Positions 18,174-28,232 are shown, counted from the first letter of the stretch. The stretch: 57,654 bases of DNA from JAGTVB01 sp964624765 (GCA_964624765.1 CAZUZO010000003.1:1-57654), one strand, 5' to 3'. Numbers and translations are program-made. Notes: generated from the letters alone by a model not told the origin.

Positions 18174-21100
18174 TCAAGCAGCGTTCTGGATGCGCAGGGC
18201 GTCCAGAAAGCGCTCTAGCACCTGCAGGCGCGCCTCGCTCTCAGGAAGCTCCATGACCAGTTTTAGACGATCACTGCCTTCCAGGCGGTAATGCTGTGGC
18301 TGCTGCTGGATAAGGGCAAGGATGCGGGTCGGGTCAATGTGGGGTTTAGGCTGAAATACCACCCGTCCACCGTGCTCACCGAGATCGATCTTGCGAATGC
18401 CTAGCGGAGCGGCCTTGAGCTTGAGGGCTGTGATTCGGAACAGCGAGCGTGTCGGTGGCGGTAGCGGGCCGAAGCGATCGATCATCTCGCTTTGGAGATC
18501 CGCTAGCATTTCCAGATGCTGCGCACTCGCGATGCGCTTGTACATGATGAGTCGGGTGTGGACGTCGGGTAGATAGTCGTCGGGGATCAACGCCGGGATC
18601 CGCAGATCGATCTCAGGACCGTGATCCAACGGCTGATCCAGCTCTGGCGTCAGGCCAGCTTGCAACGCGCGCACGGCACGTTCCAGCAGCTCAGTGTAGA
18701 GGGCATAACCGACTTCTTGCAGCTGGCCGCTTTGCTCTTCACCGAGTAACTCGCCCGCACCACGGATCTCCATGTCATGGGTAGCTAGACTGAAACCCAC
18801 CCCGAGATCTTCTAAGGACTCGATGGCCTCTAACCGCTTGATGGCATCGCCGGTCATAGCCTTACGCGGTGGAATGAGCAGGTAGGCGAAGGCCCGGTGA
18901 TGAGAGCGCCCGACCCGACCGCGTAGCTGATGTAGCTGGGCAAGCCCGAAGCGATCGGCTCGGTGGATGATAATGGTGTTGGCATTGGGAACGTCGATAC
19001 CGGTCTCGATGATCGTCGTGCACACCAAGATATTGCAGCGCCGATGGTAAAAATCGAGCATCACGCGTTCTAATTCCCGTTCCGGCATCTGACCATGGGC
19101 TACGCGCAGGGTGGCTTCCGGAATCAGATTTCGCACACGCTCGGCTATTTGCTCAATGTCTTCTATTCTGTTATGCACGAAATATACCTGTCCACCCCGA
19201 CGAATCTCGCGCAGGCAAGCCTCCCGCAGGAGTTCGTTGTCCCATTCTCGGAGGAAGGTTTTGATCGACAGTCGGCGCTCGGGTGGGGTGGCAATGAGGG
19301 ACAAGTCCCGCATGCCGGACAGGGCCATGCTGAGGGTGCGTGGGATAGGTGTGGCAGTGAGTGTGAGCACATCGACCTCGGCTCGTAAGCGCTTGAGTTT
19401 CTCCTTTTGCCGTACCCCGAAGCGGTGCTCCTCATCGATGATGACCAATCCGAGGCGTTTGAAGGGCATGGCGCCCTGGAGCAGCTGATGGGTGCCGATG
19501 ACGATGTCGATGTGACCTTCTTGCAAACCCTCCCGGACGCTTTGCTGCTCTTTCTTAGACTGAAACCGGGACAGCTCTGCGATGTGAACGGGCCAATCCG
19601 CAAAACGGTCAGAGAAATTCTGGTGGTGCTGCTGGGCGAGCAGCGTTGTGGGTACCAGTACCGCCACTTGATATCCAGAGGTGACGGCGACGAACGCGGC
19701 ACGCATGGCGACCTCGGTCTTGCCAAACCCGACGTCCCCACATACCAGTCGGTCCATGGGCGTGCCGCGAGCCATATCACGCAGCACATCATCGATGGCG
19801 GATTGCTGATCGGGTGTCTCTTCGAAGGGAAAGGATTGGATAAAAGCCTGATATTGGGCTTCGTCGATTGGTAACGTGTGGCCTGCACGGGCGGCGCGCT
19901 GGGCCTGAAGCTCCAGCAGTTCCACGGCGACATCGTACACACGCTCGGCCGCACGCTTACGGATCCGCTGCCAGTGGGGACTACCGAGCTTGTGCAACGG
20001 AGCTAGGGCAGGGTCCACCCCCGCATACCGAGTGATGAGGTGCAGTGAAGAAACGGGCACATACAGGCGATCGCCATCGGCATAGCCCAGCACCAGAAAC
20101 TCGTTCTCCAGATCCCCGACGCGCAGGGTTTCGAGGCCGAGGTATCGTCCTACCCCGTGTTGCTCATGGACCACGGGGGCATTGAGCTGTAGCTCGGTCA
20201 GATCTTTGAGAATGCTCTCGGCGTCGCGATCACCCCGTCGTCGCCGTCGGCGCTGCACGGCTCGCTCACCGAAAAGCTGTGATTCGGCGACCACGGCCAA
20301 GGCCGGTTCCTCGATCAGAGCGCCCTGTTCGAGCGGTGCGATGGTGATCCCCACCGGTGCCTCGCTGGCGAGGAACTGCATCCAGCCCTCGAAGCTTTCA
20401 GGATGTAGGTTATGGTTTCGAAAGATCTCCAGCAGCGTCTCTCGACGTCCTCGGGTTCCCGCGACGAACAGGGTGCGCCCGGCGAAGCCAGCTAGGAATC
20501 GCTTTACCTGACTGAGTGGCTCAGCGGCCCGCGCGTTGATGGGGAGCGCGGTTGGGATGCGGGTAGCGAAGGGCTGGGCTTCTTTGGCCGTGTGCTCATC
20601 GAGATCCGCACGAGTGATGCGGAGGAAGCCGCGCATCCTGCGGAACACCTCATCGGTTGCCAGAAAGACCTCGTGCGGGGGCAGGAAGGGCCGTTCTCGG
20701 TCGTGGCGCCTGGCTTCATAACGGGCTTGCGAGTCGTGCCAGAAGGCTTGCGCCGCCTCATGAACGCCCGCGTCAGTAATCAGTAAGGCACGGTCGGGAA
20801 GATAATCGAAGACGGTGGCGGTTTCATCGAAGAACATCGGCAGGTAGTACTCGATACCGGCCGGGGCGAGCCCTTGGCTCACGTCCCGATAGAGTGGACT
20901 CTGGGTCGGATCCCCCTCAAAGTGTGATCGCCAACTGCGACGGAATTGGCTGATCCCCTGGTCCGTTAACGGGAATTCCCGCGCAGGCAGCAGGTGTACC
21001 CGTTCCAGTGATCCAGTGGAACGTTGTGTTTCCGGATCAAAAGTGCGAATGCTCTCCACCTCATCGTCGAGCAGGTCGATCCGGTAGGGTGATGGGCTGC

Positions 21101-21647
21101 CCATGGGGTAGAGATCGAGCAGGGAGCCGCGTAGAGCGAATTCGCCGTGCTCCATCACTTGGCTCACACACCGGTAGCCCCCCTCGGCCATGCGCACGCG
21201 CAAAACTTCCGCGTCCAAGCGGTTCCCTCGCGCGAGCAGCAAGGCGGCTCCCTGCAGATACCGGCGCGGCGGTAGCCGCATCAGCAGCGTCGTGACGGGC
21301 AAGACCAGAACGCCACGATCGAGGGCGGGGAGACGATAGAGGGTAGCTAGACGCTCGGAGACGATATCCTGATGCGGAGAGAACGTGTCGTAGGGCAGGG
21401 TTTCCCAATCTGGAAAGTGCAGGAGTGGCAAGGTGTCGGCACCGAGAAAGAAACGCACTTCTTCCTCGATGCGCTGTGCGGTAGGCGTATCAGGGGTTAC
21501 GACGACCGCGAGGCCGCGGTGCAGGGACGCCGCCCGACTGATGGCTAACCCGAAACTACACCCCCCCAGGCGTTGCCAACGCAAGCGGCCGGCGTGGCTG
21601 CTCGGCAGTGGCGGTGCGAGAGGGCTCAACGGGTGGGTAGCGGCCAT
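18174..21647 (-). CDS. mfd: Transcription-repair coupling factor
   Basis: A large DNA translocase that removes RNA polymerase stalled at lesions and recruits UvrA. At about 1157 residues it is full length for the family. The order is as expected: UvrB-like N-terminal modules, an RNA-polymerase-interacting domain (about 475-550, including YADGDRLYVPVSSL), then the RecG-like helicase core with Walker A GDVGFGKTEVAM, the DEEHRFG box, TATPIPRTL and QLRGRVGRS, and the TRCF C-terminal domain. An in-frame TTG at 21656 is an alternative start. csiV follows directly. A GC-rich inverted repeat (ccggctg/cagccgg, 21728-21757) lies between clpA and mfd but has no T-run. Confidence 0.97.
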   Translation of the reverse strand: MAATHPLSPLAPPLPSSHAGRLRWQRLGGCSFGLAISRAASLHRGLAVVVTPDTPTAQRIEEEVRFFLGADTLPLLHFPDWETLPYDTFSPHQDIVSERLATLYRLPALDRGVLVLPVTTLLMRLPPRRYLQGAALLLARGNRLDAEVLRVRMAEGGYRCVSQVMEHGEFALRGSLLDLYPMGSPSPYRIDLLDDEVESIRTFDPETQRSTGSLERVHLLPAREFPLTDQGISQFRRSWRSHFEGDPTQSPLYRDVSQGLAPAGIEYYLPMFFDETATVFDYLPDRALLITDAGVHEAAQAFWHDSQARYEARRHDRERPFLPPHEVFLATDEVFRRMRGFLRITRADLDEHTAKEAQPFATRIPTALPINARAAEPLSQVKRFLAGFAGRTLFVAGTRGRRETLLEIFRNHNLHPESFEGWMQFLASEAPVGITIAPLEQGALIEEPALAVVAESQLFGERAVQRRRRRRGDRDAESILKDLTELQLNAPVVHEQHGVGRYLGLETLRVGDLENEFLVLGYADGDRLYVPVSSLHLITRYAGVDPALAPLHKLGSPHWQRIRKRAAERVYDVAVELLELQAQRAARAGHTLPIDEAQYQAFIQSFPFEETPDQQSAIDDVLRDMARGTPMDRLVCGDVGFGKTEVAMRAAFVAVTSGYQVAVLVPTTLLAQQHHQNFSDRFADWPVHIAELSRFQSKKEQQSVREGLQEGHIDIVIGTHQLLQGAMPFKRLGLVIIDEEHRFGVRQKEKLKRLRAEVDVLTLTATPIPRTLSMALSGMRDLSLIATPPERRLSIKTFLREWDNELLREACLREIRRGGQVYFVHNRIEDIEQIAERVRNLIPEATLRVAHGQMPERELERVMLDFYHRRCNILVCTTIIETGIDVPNANTIIIHRADRFGLAQLHQLRGRVGRSHHRAFAYLLIPPRKAMTGDAIKRLEAIESLEDLGVGFSLATHDMEIRGAGELLGEEQSGQLQEVGYALYTELLERAVRALQAGLTPELDQPLDHGPEIDLRIPALIPDDYLPDVHTRLIMYKRIASAQHLEMLADLQSEMIDRFGPLPPPTRSLFRITALKLKAAPLGIRKIDLGEHGGRVVFQPKPHIDPTRILALIQQQPQHYRLEGSDRLKLVMELPESEARLQVLERFLDALRIQNAA

Positions 21648-21784
21648 GGCGATCAAAGACAGCGGTGCAAACGAGGCCAGCTGATGCGATGGCGATGGCG
21701 TGGGAAGGAACGAACCAACGACGTTTACCGGCTGCGACTAAAACCTCCCTCAGCCGGCTTCCACCTTATACCGATGCGGCGGCA

Positions 21785-24067
21785 TCACTCGTCTGCCCCC
21801 ACCACGCTAGCGCCGACCTCATGCTTTTGAAACTGCAGCGAGAGGACATCTTGTTCGACGCTGATGCGCACGTGCCCCCCTCCTTCAAGCTGACCAAATA
21901 GCAACTCCTCTGCGAGCGGCCGCTTTATTTTCTCCTGGATGAGCCGAGCCATTGGCCGAGCTCCCATCAGCGGATCAAAGCCATGCTCGGCGAGCCAGGC
22001 GCGAGCCAGCTCGTCGATCTCGATCGTCACGTGTCTGGCCTCGAGCTGACTTTCGAGCTCGATGATAAATTTATCGACAACGTGGCCGATGGTGGACTGA
22101 TCCAGAGCCTTGAACTGCACGATAGCGTCTAACCGATTACGGAACTCCGGCGTAAAAGCGCGTTTGACTACTGCCAAGCTATCTCCGGAGTGATCCTGGT
22201 GGGTAAAGCCCATGGATGGACGGCTCATCTGGTCCGCCCCAGCGTTGGTGGTCATGACTAAGATAATGTTGCGAAAATCGGCCTTGCGCCCATTGTTGTC
22301 CGTAAGTGTCCCGTGGTCCATGACCTGCAGCAGCAGGTTAAAGACGTCCGGATGCGCTTTCTCGATCTCATCTAAGAGCAGCACCGCATGGGGTTGCTTG
22401 GTGATCGCTTCGGTGAGCAGACCCCCCTGATCGAAGCCAACATAGCCGGGAGGGGCGCCGATCAGCCGGGACACCGTGTGGCGTTCCATGTACTCGGACA
22501 TGTCGAACCGAATCAGTTCAATGCCCATGATACGCGCCAATTGCCGTGAAACCTCCGTCTTGCCCACGCCGGTGGGCCCGGCGAACAGGAATGAGCCAAT
22601 GGGCTTTTCTGGATTGCCGAGCCCGGAGCGAGACATTTTTATCGCCGCTGCCAAGGTCTCGATGGCAGGGTCTTGGCCGTAGACCACCATCTTCAGATCG
22701 CGCTCCAGATTACGCAGTATGTCTTTGTCAGAGGTAGAGACGGTCTTGGGAGGAATCCGTGCCATCTTGGCTATGACCGATTCGATCTCGGCGACCCCGA
22801 CCGTTTTCTTGCGCCGTGACGGCGGTAACAGCTTCTGAACGGCGCCGGCTTCATCGATGACATCGATGGCCTTGTCGGGTAAATGGCGATCGTTGATGTA
22901 GCGGTGTGACAACTCTGCGGCCGCCCGCAGGGCATGTTTGGAGTACTTGACGTCGTGATGGGCTTCGAACCGCGACTTGAGACCGTTGAGGATCTTCACC
23001 GTCTCCTCGCTGGACGGTTCGCCGATGTCTATTTTTTGGAAGCGGCGCGCCAAGGCGCGGTCCTTCTCGAAGATGCCTCGATACTCTTGGTAGGTGGTCG
23101 AGCCGATGCAGCGCAGCTCCCCCGAGGCGAGCATCGGTTTAATCAGATTGGAAGCATCCATCACACCGCCCGATGCCGCTCCCGCACCGATGATGGTGTG
23201 GATTTCATCGATGAACAGAATGGCGCCTGGCTGCTTGTGCAACTGAGCCAGCACCCCCTTCAGGCGCTTCTCGAAATCTCCACGGTACTTTGTTCCGGCC
23301 AGCAGGGCACCGAGGTCGAGGGTATGGATAGTGCTTTGCGCGAGCACCTCAGGGACTTCACCATCCACGATCATTTTCGCCAATCCTTCTGCGATGGCGG
23401 TTTTCCCCACGCCCGCCTCACCCACAAACAGTGGGTTGTTTTTGCGGCGCCGACAGAGGATCTGAATCGTGCGCTGAATTTCCATGCGCCGGCCGATGAG
23501 TGGGTCGATCTTGCCGAGCAACGCCTGTTCGTTGAGGTTGATGGCGTACGCCTCGAGTGGTGTTCTGGCTGCACTTTCGCCGGCTTTCTCTTCCTCGTTG
23601 CTGTGACTGTAGTGGTCGGTGTCATCATGATCACCGACCTTCGATATGCCGTGGGAGATATAGTTGACGGTATCCAGGCGGGTAATGTTTTGCTTGTTCA
23701 AGAAGTACACGGCCTGAGATTCGCGCTCGCCGAAGATGGCGACGAGAACGTTGGCTCCCGTGACCTCTTTCTTGCCCGATGACTGCACATGGAATACGGC
23801 CCGCTGTAGCACTCGCTGAAAGCCTAATGTCGGTTGCGTTTCTCGCTCGTCTTTGGCGGTCAACGTGGGAATGCTTTCTTCCAGATAATGCTTCAGATCC
23901 TGCCTTAGTTTCGGCAGATCGGCACCACAGGCCCTCAGCACTTTGGCGGCCACTGGGTTGTCCAGCAAAGCCAACAGAAGATGCTCCACGGTCATAAATT
24001 CATGTCGCTTTTCGCGTGCTTCCTTGAACGCCATATTGAGGGTGAACTCGAGTTCCTTGCTCAACAT
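21785..24067 (-). CDS. clpA: ATP-dependent Clp protease ATPase subunit ClpA
   Basis: A 760-residue AAA+ unfoldase that feeds substrates to ClpP. It has an N-terminal double-repeat domain (about 1-145), a first ATPase with GEAGVGKTAIAEGLA, a second with GPTGVGKTEVSRQLA, and no long ClpB-type middle domain, which fixes it as ClpA. The ClpP-docking loop reads SMGFTHQDHS where E. coli has an IGL tripeptide; MGF is an unusual but conservative variant. clpS lies immediately upstream on the same strand (56-bp gap), the standard adaptor-unfoldase arrangement. clpP is not in the window. Confidence 0.97.
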   Translation of the reverse strand: MLSKELEFTLNMAFKEAREKRHEFMTVEHLLLALLDNPVAAKVLRACGADLPKLRQDLKHYLEESIPTLTAKDERETQPTLGFQRVLQRAVFHVQSSGKKEVTGANVLVAIFGERESQAVYFLNKQNITRLDTVNYISHGISKVGDHDDTDHYSHSNEEEKAGESAARTPLEAYAINLNEQALLGKIDPLIGRRMEIQRTIQILCRRRKNNPLFVGEAGVGKTAIAEGLAKMIVDGEVPEVLAQSTIHTLDLGALLAGTKYRGDFEKRLKGVLAQLHKQPGAILFIDEIHTIIGAGAASGGVMDASNLIKPMLASGELRCIGSTTYQEYRGIFEKDRALARRFQKIDIGEPSSEETVKILNGLKSRFEAHHDVKYSKHALRAAAELSHRYINDRHLPDKAIDVIDEAGAVQKLLPPSRRKKTVGVAEIESVIAKMARIPPKTVSTSDKDILRNLERDLKMVVYGQDPAIETLAAAIKMSRSGLGNPEKPIGSFLFAGPTGVGKTEVSRQLARIMGIELIRFDMSEYMERHTVSRLIGAPPGYVGFDQGGLLTEAITKQPHAVLLLDEIEKAHPDVFNLLLQVMDHGTLTDNNGRKADFRNIILVMTTNAGADQMSRPSMGFTHQDHSGDSLAVVKRAFTPEFRNRLDAIVQFKALDQSTIGHVVDKFIIELESQLEARHVTIEIDELARAWLAEHGFDPLMGARPMARLIQEKIKRPLAEELLFGQLEGGGHVRISVEQDVLSLQFQKHEVGASVVGADE

Positions 24068-24123
24068 CTTAGTGGCCTCACCATTCGCTCGATTGTTTCA
24101 TTCTCGTTCCGGCACCGGTGATG

Positions 24124-24456
24124 CTATGCCATCTCCATTGTGCACAGGAGTGGATGTTGGTTCTGACGTGCGTAGGCATTGACTAACGCGACTTTCGTTT
24201 CCGCTATCTCGCGCGCAAACACTCCACATATCCCCTTTCCTTGAGTATGGACCTGGAGCATCACGCGGATCGCCTTATCGCGGGGCATGGCGAAGAAATG
24301 CTCCAGCACATGCACCACGAATTCCATGGGTGTGTAATCGTCGTTCAGCAGAACGACTTGGTACAGAGGTGGCCGCTTTAGCTTTGGCTTCGCTTCCTCG
24401 ACAGCCAGGCTATCATCGGCATCACCGCTTTCTAGCCAGTCGGGCGCGTCGCTCAT
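24124..24456 (-). CDS. clpS: ATP-dependent Clp protease adaptor ClpS
   Basis: A 110-residue adaptor that delivers N-degron substrates to ClpA. An acidic, flexible tail of about 28 residues precedes the core with YQVVLLNDDYTPMEFV, the family signature that contributes to the N-degron pocket, and VHTQGKGICGVFAREIAETK. It lies directly upstream of clpA. The 234-bp gap behind it (24457-24690) contains its promoter region and an imperfect inverted repeat (cgcccgt/acgggcg) that may end dapE transcription. Confidence 0.97.
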   Translation of the reverse strand: MSDAPDWLESGDADDSLAVEEAKPKLKRPPLYQVVLLNDDYTPMEFVVHVLEHFFAMPRDKAIRVMLQVHTQGKGICGVFAREIAETKVALVNAYARQNQHPLLCTMEMA

Positions 24457-24690
24457 AACCGCATTCTAGCCCATCTAAATGGTGCTTACATCCACCCCCG
24501 ACAGCGCCCGTACGGACCCACTGCAGCACTGACGGGCGTTTCGTCGGCGCAAGTCAAAACCGATAGGTCACTCACACACCGACCACCTATCCGTCCGCGT
24601 TTTGCGATATCCAGCACTCCCATGTCCTTCACAACCGGCTTCGACAGGAACACCTGCCGATCGTTACCCGGGTGTTCGCACGCGCCACCT

Positions 24691-25824
24691 CTACGCTGCC
24701 AACAGGCGGTCCAAAATGCCCTCGTAGATGAGTGATAACGTGTCCAGGTCTTCAGTTCGCACTCGCTCGTCCACCTGATGGATGGTGGCATTGACGGGGC
24801 CAAGCTCGATCACCTCCGCCCCAGTACGGGCGATGAAGCGTCCATCCGAGGTGCCACCCGCGGTGGACAGTTCGCAGTGGATGCCCAGCACTTCTGCCAC
24901 GCTCGAGAGACTCGCTTCGAGCAACTCTCCGCGGGGCGTGAGAAACGGATCTCCCGAAGGCCGCCACTCGATAGTGTAATCGAGAGCGTGCCGAGCCAGT
25001 ATAGCCTCTATCCGCGCTTGCAGTTCGGCAGCGGTGAAGACCGGCGAATAGCGGACGTTGAACTGGGCTTCCAGCACACCGGGGACGACGTTATCAGCGC
25101 CGATGCCGGCTCGTAGGTTCGATACTTGTAAGCTGGTGGGTGGGAAAAAGTCATGACCCTCGTCCCATACGGTGGTGGTCAATTCTGTCAACGCCGGGGC
25201 GAACCGGTGTATGGGGTTCACGATTCGCTCCGGATAGGCGACATGCCCCTGTAGCCCGTGCACCCAAAGATGCGCGTTGAGGGAACCGCGACGCCCGTTC
25301 TTGATGGTGTCGGCGACCACTTCCCTGCTGGACGGCTCCCCGACCAGGCACCAGTCGATGTGTTCCCGCCGCGCTTGCAAATGCTCGATCACTTTGACGG
25401 TCCCATCGCGTGCGGGTCCTTCTTCGTCGCTGGTGATGAGGAAGGCGATGGACCCGCGCAGATGAGGGCATTTCCTGACGAACCGCTCGCAGGCGGTGAT
25501 CATGGCTGCTAGGCTACCTTTCATGTCGGCGGCACCCCGCCCATACAGATCTCCAGCTTCCACGATGCCTGCAAACGGCGGGAAGCGCCAATGATCTTCC
25601 ACCCCGGGCGGCACCACGTCGGTATGTCCGGCGAACACGAAGACCGGCGATTGGCTCCCGTACCGAGCCCAAAGGTTGGTCACCTCGCCAAAGACCAGGT
25701 GCTCAACGGAGAATCCCAGCCGTTGCAGACGTTCTGCTAACAGGGCTTGGCAGCCTCCATCGACCGGGGTGATGGACCGGCACCGGACGAGCTCGATGGC
25801 CAACGCTAGGGTCGGCGAACCCAC
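24691..25824 (-). CDS. dapE: Succinyl-diaminopimelate desuccinylase
   Basis: A 377-residue M20-family zinc hydrolase acting in lysine and meso-diaminopimelate synthesis. Metal and catalytic motifs are in place: FAGHTDVVPPG, GRGAADMKGSLAAM, TSDEEGPARDGT and the C-terminal GGTSDGRFIA. The dimerisation domain lies at about 180-290 (NGRRGSLNAHLWVHGLQGHVAYP). The start is GTG at 25824. It lies 48 bp downstream of bolA on the same strand. Confidence 0.96.
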   Translation of the reverse strand: MGSPTLALAIELVRCRSITPVDGGCQALLAERLQRLGFSVEHLVFGEVTNLWARYGSQSPVFVFAGHTDVVPPGVEDHWRFPPFAGIVEAGDLYGRGAADMKGSLAAMITACERFVRKCPHLRGSIAFLITSDEEGPARDGTVKVIEHLQARREHIDWCLVGEPSSREVVADTIKNGRRGSLNAHLWVHGLQGHVAYPERIVNPIHRFAPALTELTTTVWDEGHDFFPPTSLQVSNLRAGIGADNVVPGVLEAQFNVRYSPVFTAAELQARIEAILARHALDYTIEWRPSGDPFLTPRGELLEASLSSVAEVLGIHCELSTAGGTSDGRFIARTGAEVIELGPVNATIHQVDERVRTEDLDTLSLIYEGILDRLLAA

Positions 25825-25872
25825 GGTGTGCTCTGGGTCCCCTGGAGGCGGGATCGGTTAGGAAAGGGGTCG

Positions 25873-26166
25873 TTAGGGGGCTTGCAAAGGCTGGTGCTCA
25901 TCAGGGGCTAGCGCCTTAATGCTGAGGGCATGGACTTCGTGCTGCATGGCGTCGCCGAGGGCATAGTAGACTAGACGGTGGCGCTCCAGCAACGTTTTAC
26001 CGGCAAAGCCCGCGGCCACTACGAGTACGCTGAAGTGGCCACCACCGCCCTTGGCACCCGCATGGCCAACGTGCTTGTGGCTCTCGTCGGTGATTTCCAA
26101 TGTGACGGGTGAGAGCGCTCTGGACAAGCGCTCCCGAATCATGGCTACGCGACTCGGCTGTTCCAT
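25873..26166 (-). CDS. bolA: BolA-family protein
   Basis: A 97-residue protein with the class II KH-like BolA fold: helical start (MIRERLSRAL), then ITDESHKHVGHAG, HFSVLVVAAGFAGKTLLERHRLVYYAL and a conserved HALSIKAL end. BolA proteins bind [2Fe-2S] with monothiol glutaredoxins and affect envelope genes. The ATG at 26166 overlaps the yciI stop (TGATG), so the two are translationally coupled; the longer open frame upstream is a shadow of yciI. Confidence 0.94.
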   Translation of the reverse strand: MEQPSRVAMIRERLSRALSPVTLEITDESHKHVGHAGAKGGGGHFSVLVVAAGFAGKTLLERHRLVYYALGDAMQHEVHALSIKALAPDEHQPLQAP

Positions 26167-26465
26167 CAGGGCAATACCTTCTTGAAGGGCTTGATGTCCA
26201 CCTTGGCATAAACGCCGGCGGTGACATAGGGGTCGTCTGCGGCCCACGCTTCGGCGGCGGCACGGGACGAAAACTCGGCCACCACCAAGCTGCCGATGAA
26301 TCCGGCCGGTCCGGGGTCCTCGGCGTCGATCGCCGGGTGTGGGCCGGCCAGCAGCAATCGTCCTTGCTCTTTTAGTTTCCGTAGGCGTTCAAGGTGCGCC
26401 GGCCGAGCCCGCAGACGTCTTTCCAGGCTGTTTTCGACATCCTCGCTGAGGATGGCATAGTACAT
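26166..26465 (-). CDS. yciI: YciI-like protein
   Basis: A 99-residue protein with a ferredoxin-like alpha-beta fold. It shows the family features: MYYAILSEDV start, RPAHLERLRKLKEQGRLLLAGP, and AEAWAADDPYV with its conserved acidic pair. The biochemical role of YciI is not settled. An excellent ribosome-binding site (aaggagg) sits 7 bp before the ATG. It is coupled to bolA. Confidence 0.94.
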   Translation of the reverse strand: MYYAILSEDVENSLERRLRARPAHLERLRKLKEQGRLLLAGPHPAIDAEDPGPAGFIGSLVVAEFSSRAAAEAWAADDPYVTAGVYAKVDIKPFKKVLP

Positions 26466-26574
26466 GTCGCGCCTCCTTGAGAAAACCGGTGTCGGTGTGG
26501 CGGGCGCCGTGGCTGGCTCCTTCGTCCCCCTGCAGGCCTCTGGTCAGGGTTGCCATGAGAGGTTCCGAGGGGGG

Positions 26575-27132
26575 TCAAGCGCTACTATCGTCCTGCTTCA
26601 CATGCCGAGCTAGGTAAAGGGATTGGGCCAGGACGAAGGCGAGCGTTAGTCCGAGCAAGCCAAATAGTTTAAAGTTCACCCAGGTGTCGGTGTCGAAGTA
26701 ATACACGACGAATAGGTTTGACAGTCCCATCAGTAGGAAAAAGACGACCCAACTGGTGTTTAGGCGTTTCCAAATCGCGCCTTGCAAGGCGAAGCTTCCC
26801 TCAAGCATTCGCTGTACCAGGTTCTTGCGGCCAATGAATTCACTGGCTAGGAACACTGCGGCAAATAACCAATTGACAGCCGTGGGTTTCCACTTGATAT
26901 AGATCTCGTCCCGCAGCAGAAGCGTTGCCCCGCCGAGCACCACGATCAGCGCCAGGGTGACTAGGTGCATCGTCTCCACTCGTTGCTGGCGCAGCCATAC
27001 GATCGACACTTGGACGATGCTCGCCACGATCGCCACCAAGGTGGCTGCCAGCACGCCTTGGGTCGGATCATCGTATAGCTTAAAGGTGATGAAGAAAAGC
27101 AAGATCGGAAAGAAATCAAATAGAATTTTCAT
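26575..27132 (-). CDS. yciB: Inner-membrane septation protein A (YciB/IspZ)
   Basis: A 185-residue membrane protein with five or six hydrophobic helices, starting MKILFDFFPILLFFITF. Inner features (WKPTAVNWLFAAVFLASEFIGRKN is split by a loop; FKLFGLLGLTLAF near the end) match the YciB/IspZ family, which links cell elongation and septation. The ATG at 27132 gives the typical N-terminus; the open frame upstream to 27207 does not fit. yciI and bolA follow on the same strand. Confidence 0.95.
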   Translation of the reverse strand: MKILFDFFPILLFFITFKLYDDPTQGVLAATLVAIVASIVQVSIVWLRQQRVETMHLVTLALIVVLGGATLLLRDEIYIKWKPTAVNWLFAAVFLASEFIGRKNLVQRMLEGSFALQGAIWKRLNTSWVVFFLLMGLSNLFVVYYFDTDTWVNFKLFGLLGLTLAFVLAQSLYLARHVKQDDSSA

Positions 27133-27269
27133 CCGTTTCTCGTGACAAGCCGTTGAAAACATGGGGAGCAGCGCTGCGACGCGGCGGCAGGCGCTGGGGT
27201 TTGGCAACGACGCTCTAGGTTGTTCAAGGCACGTGACAGGGATCGACAGCCGCCAACCGATGAAGCCTG

Positions 27270-27357
27270 AGAAGCTGTTCTAGGACTGTCGCGAGCGCTG
27301 GCAGAGCAAGGCGCGCAACGCCCCTCAGGCCAGTGCAGTCGTTTCTAAAACAGCTTC
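27270..27357. repeat. Family A element, short copy
   Basis: About 88 bp from agaagctgttctaggactg to tcgtttctaaaacagcttct. It keeps the ends and the gcgagcgctggcagagcaagg segment but lacks the core. It lies in the 421-bp divergent gap between yciB and yciO (27133-27553), where I see nothing else that I can support. Confidence 0.82.
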
Positions 27358-27553
27358 TAACGGTGACTGGATGCGCGGTTCCGGGGATTATAACAGGGGC
27401 GGGCTGGATCGTGGACTTCACTTCGGTTAGCCAAAGGACAGGCGCGTGAGAATCCGTTAAAATGAACCTTCTCGGGTTTGTCCCTCTGTTCGCTATTGAG
27501 TGTCGTTACCATGCTGGCGTTCATAGTGGCTCACTGCGCCAACGGCTGAAGCT

Positions 27554-28180
27554 ATGGGCCACTTTTTCCAGGTCCACCCTCAGGATCCGCAGCCTCGCCT
27601 CATCGCGCAGGCCGTGGCGGTGATGCGAGCAGGCGGCTTGATCGCTTACCCTACCGATTCTTGCTATGCCTTGGGGTGCCACATGGGGAATAAGGTCGCG
27701 ATGGAGCGCATTCGGCGCATCCGCCAGATCGATGCGCGCAAGCATTTAACTTTGCTGTGCCGAGATCTCTCGGAGATTGCGAGCTATGCGCGGGTGGACA
27801 ATACTGCCTATCGTTTCCTGCGGTCCTTGACCCCCGGTCCCTATACCTTTGTGCTCAAGGCAACCCGTGAAGTTCCACGACGTCTACAGGATCCGCGCCG
27901 CAAGACGGTGGGTATTCGGATCCCTAACCACCGCATCTGCCAAGCGCTGTTGCGCAGCCTTGGGGAACCGCTGATGAGCTCGACATTGATACCGCCTGGG
28001 GCTGATCTACCCTTGACAGATCCACGGATCATCCAAGAACGTCTGGGGGGGCAGATCGATCTGGTCATCGATGGAGGCTCCGGGGGGATAGAGCCCACCA
28101 CCGTGATCGATCTGACCGAGGATATCCCCCGTCTGGTGCGCCGGGGCCTGGGTGATGTCACCGGGATCGAGCTTGCATGA
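27554..28180 (+). CDS. yciO: YciO-like Sua5/YrdC-family protein
   Basis: A 208-residue protein of the threonylcarbamoyl-AMP synthase superfamily. Signature blocks are GGLIAYPTDSCYALG, IRQIDARKHLTLLC, TPGPYTFVLKA and TVGIRIPNHRIC. The neighbourhood (M50 protease, trpS, scpAB, rluB) matches that of yciO in other gammaproteobacteria, so it is probably the paralogue rather than the main tRNA-modifying TsaC. Activity cannot be decided from sequence. The start is ATG at 27554 with a weak ribosome-binding site. Confidence 0.9.
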   Translation: MGHFFQVHPQDPQPRLIAQAVAVMRAGGLIAYPTDSCYALGCHMGNKVAMERIRRIRQIDARKHLTLLCRDLSEIASYARVDNTAYRFLRSLTPGPYTFVLKATREVPRRLQDPRRKTVGIRIPNHRICQALLRSLGEPLMSSTLIPPGADLPLTDPRIIQERLGGQIDLVIDGGSGGIEPTTVIDLTEDIPRLVRRGLGDVTGIELA

Positions 28181-28232
28181 GGCAAGGCTTGCGGCGCTCA
28201 AGCGGACTCCTTAGTGTGCCCGTCGGCATTCT

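Noticed and set aside
21728..21757. Intrinsic terminator between clpA and mfd
   Set aside because: The inverted repeat is real, but the loop is long and no T-run follows on the transcribed strand.
22934..23782. 282-codon plus-strand frame opposite clpA
   Set aside because: It mirrors a highly conserved ATPase gene and shows no domain of its own.
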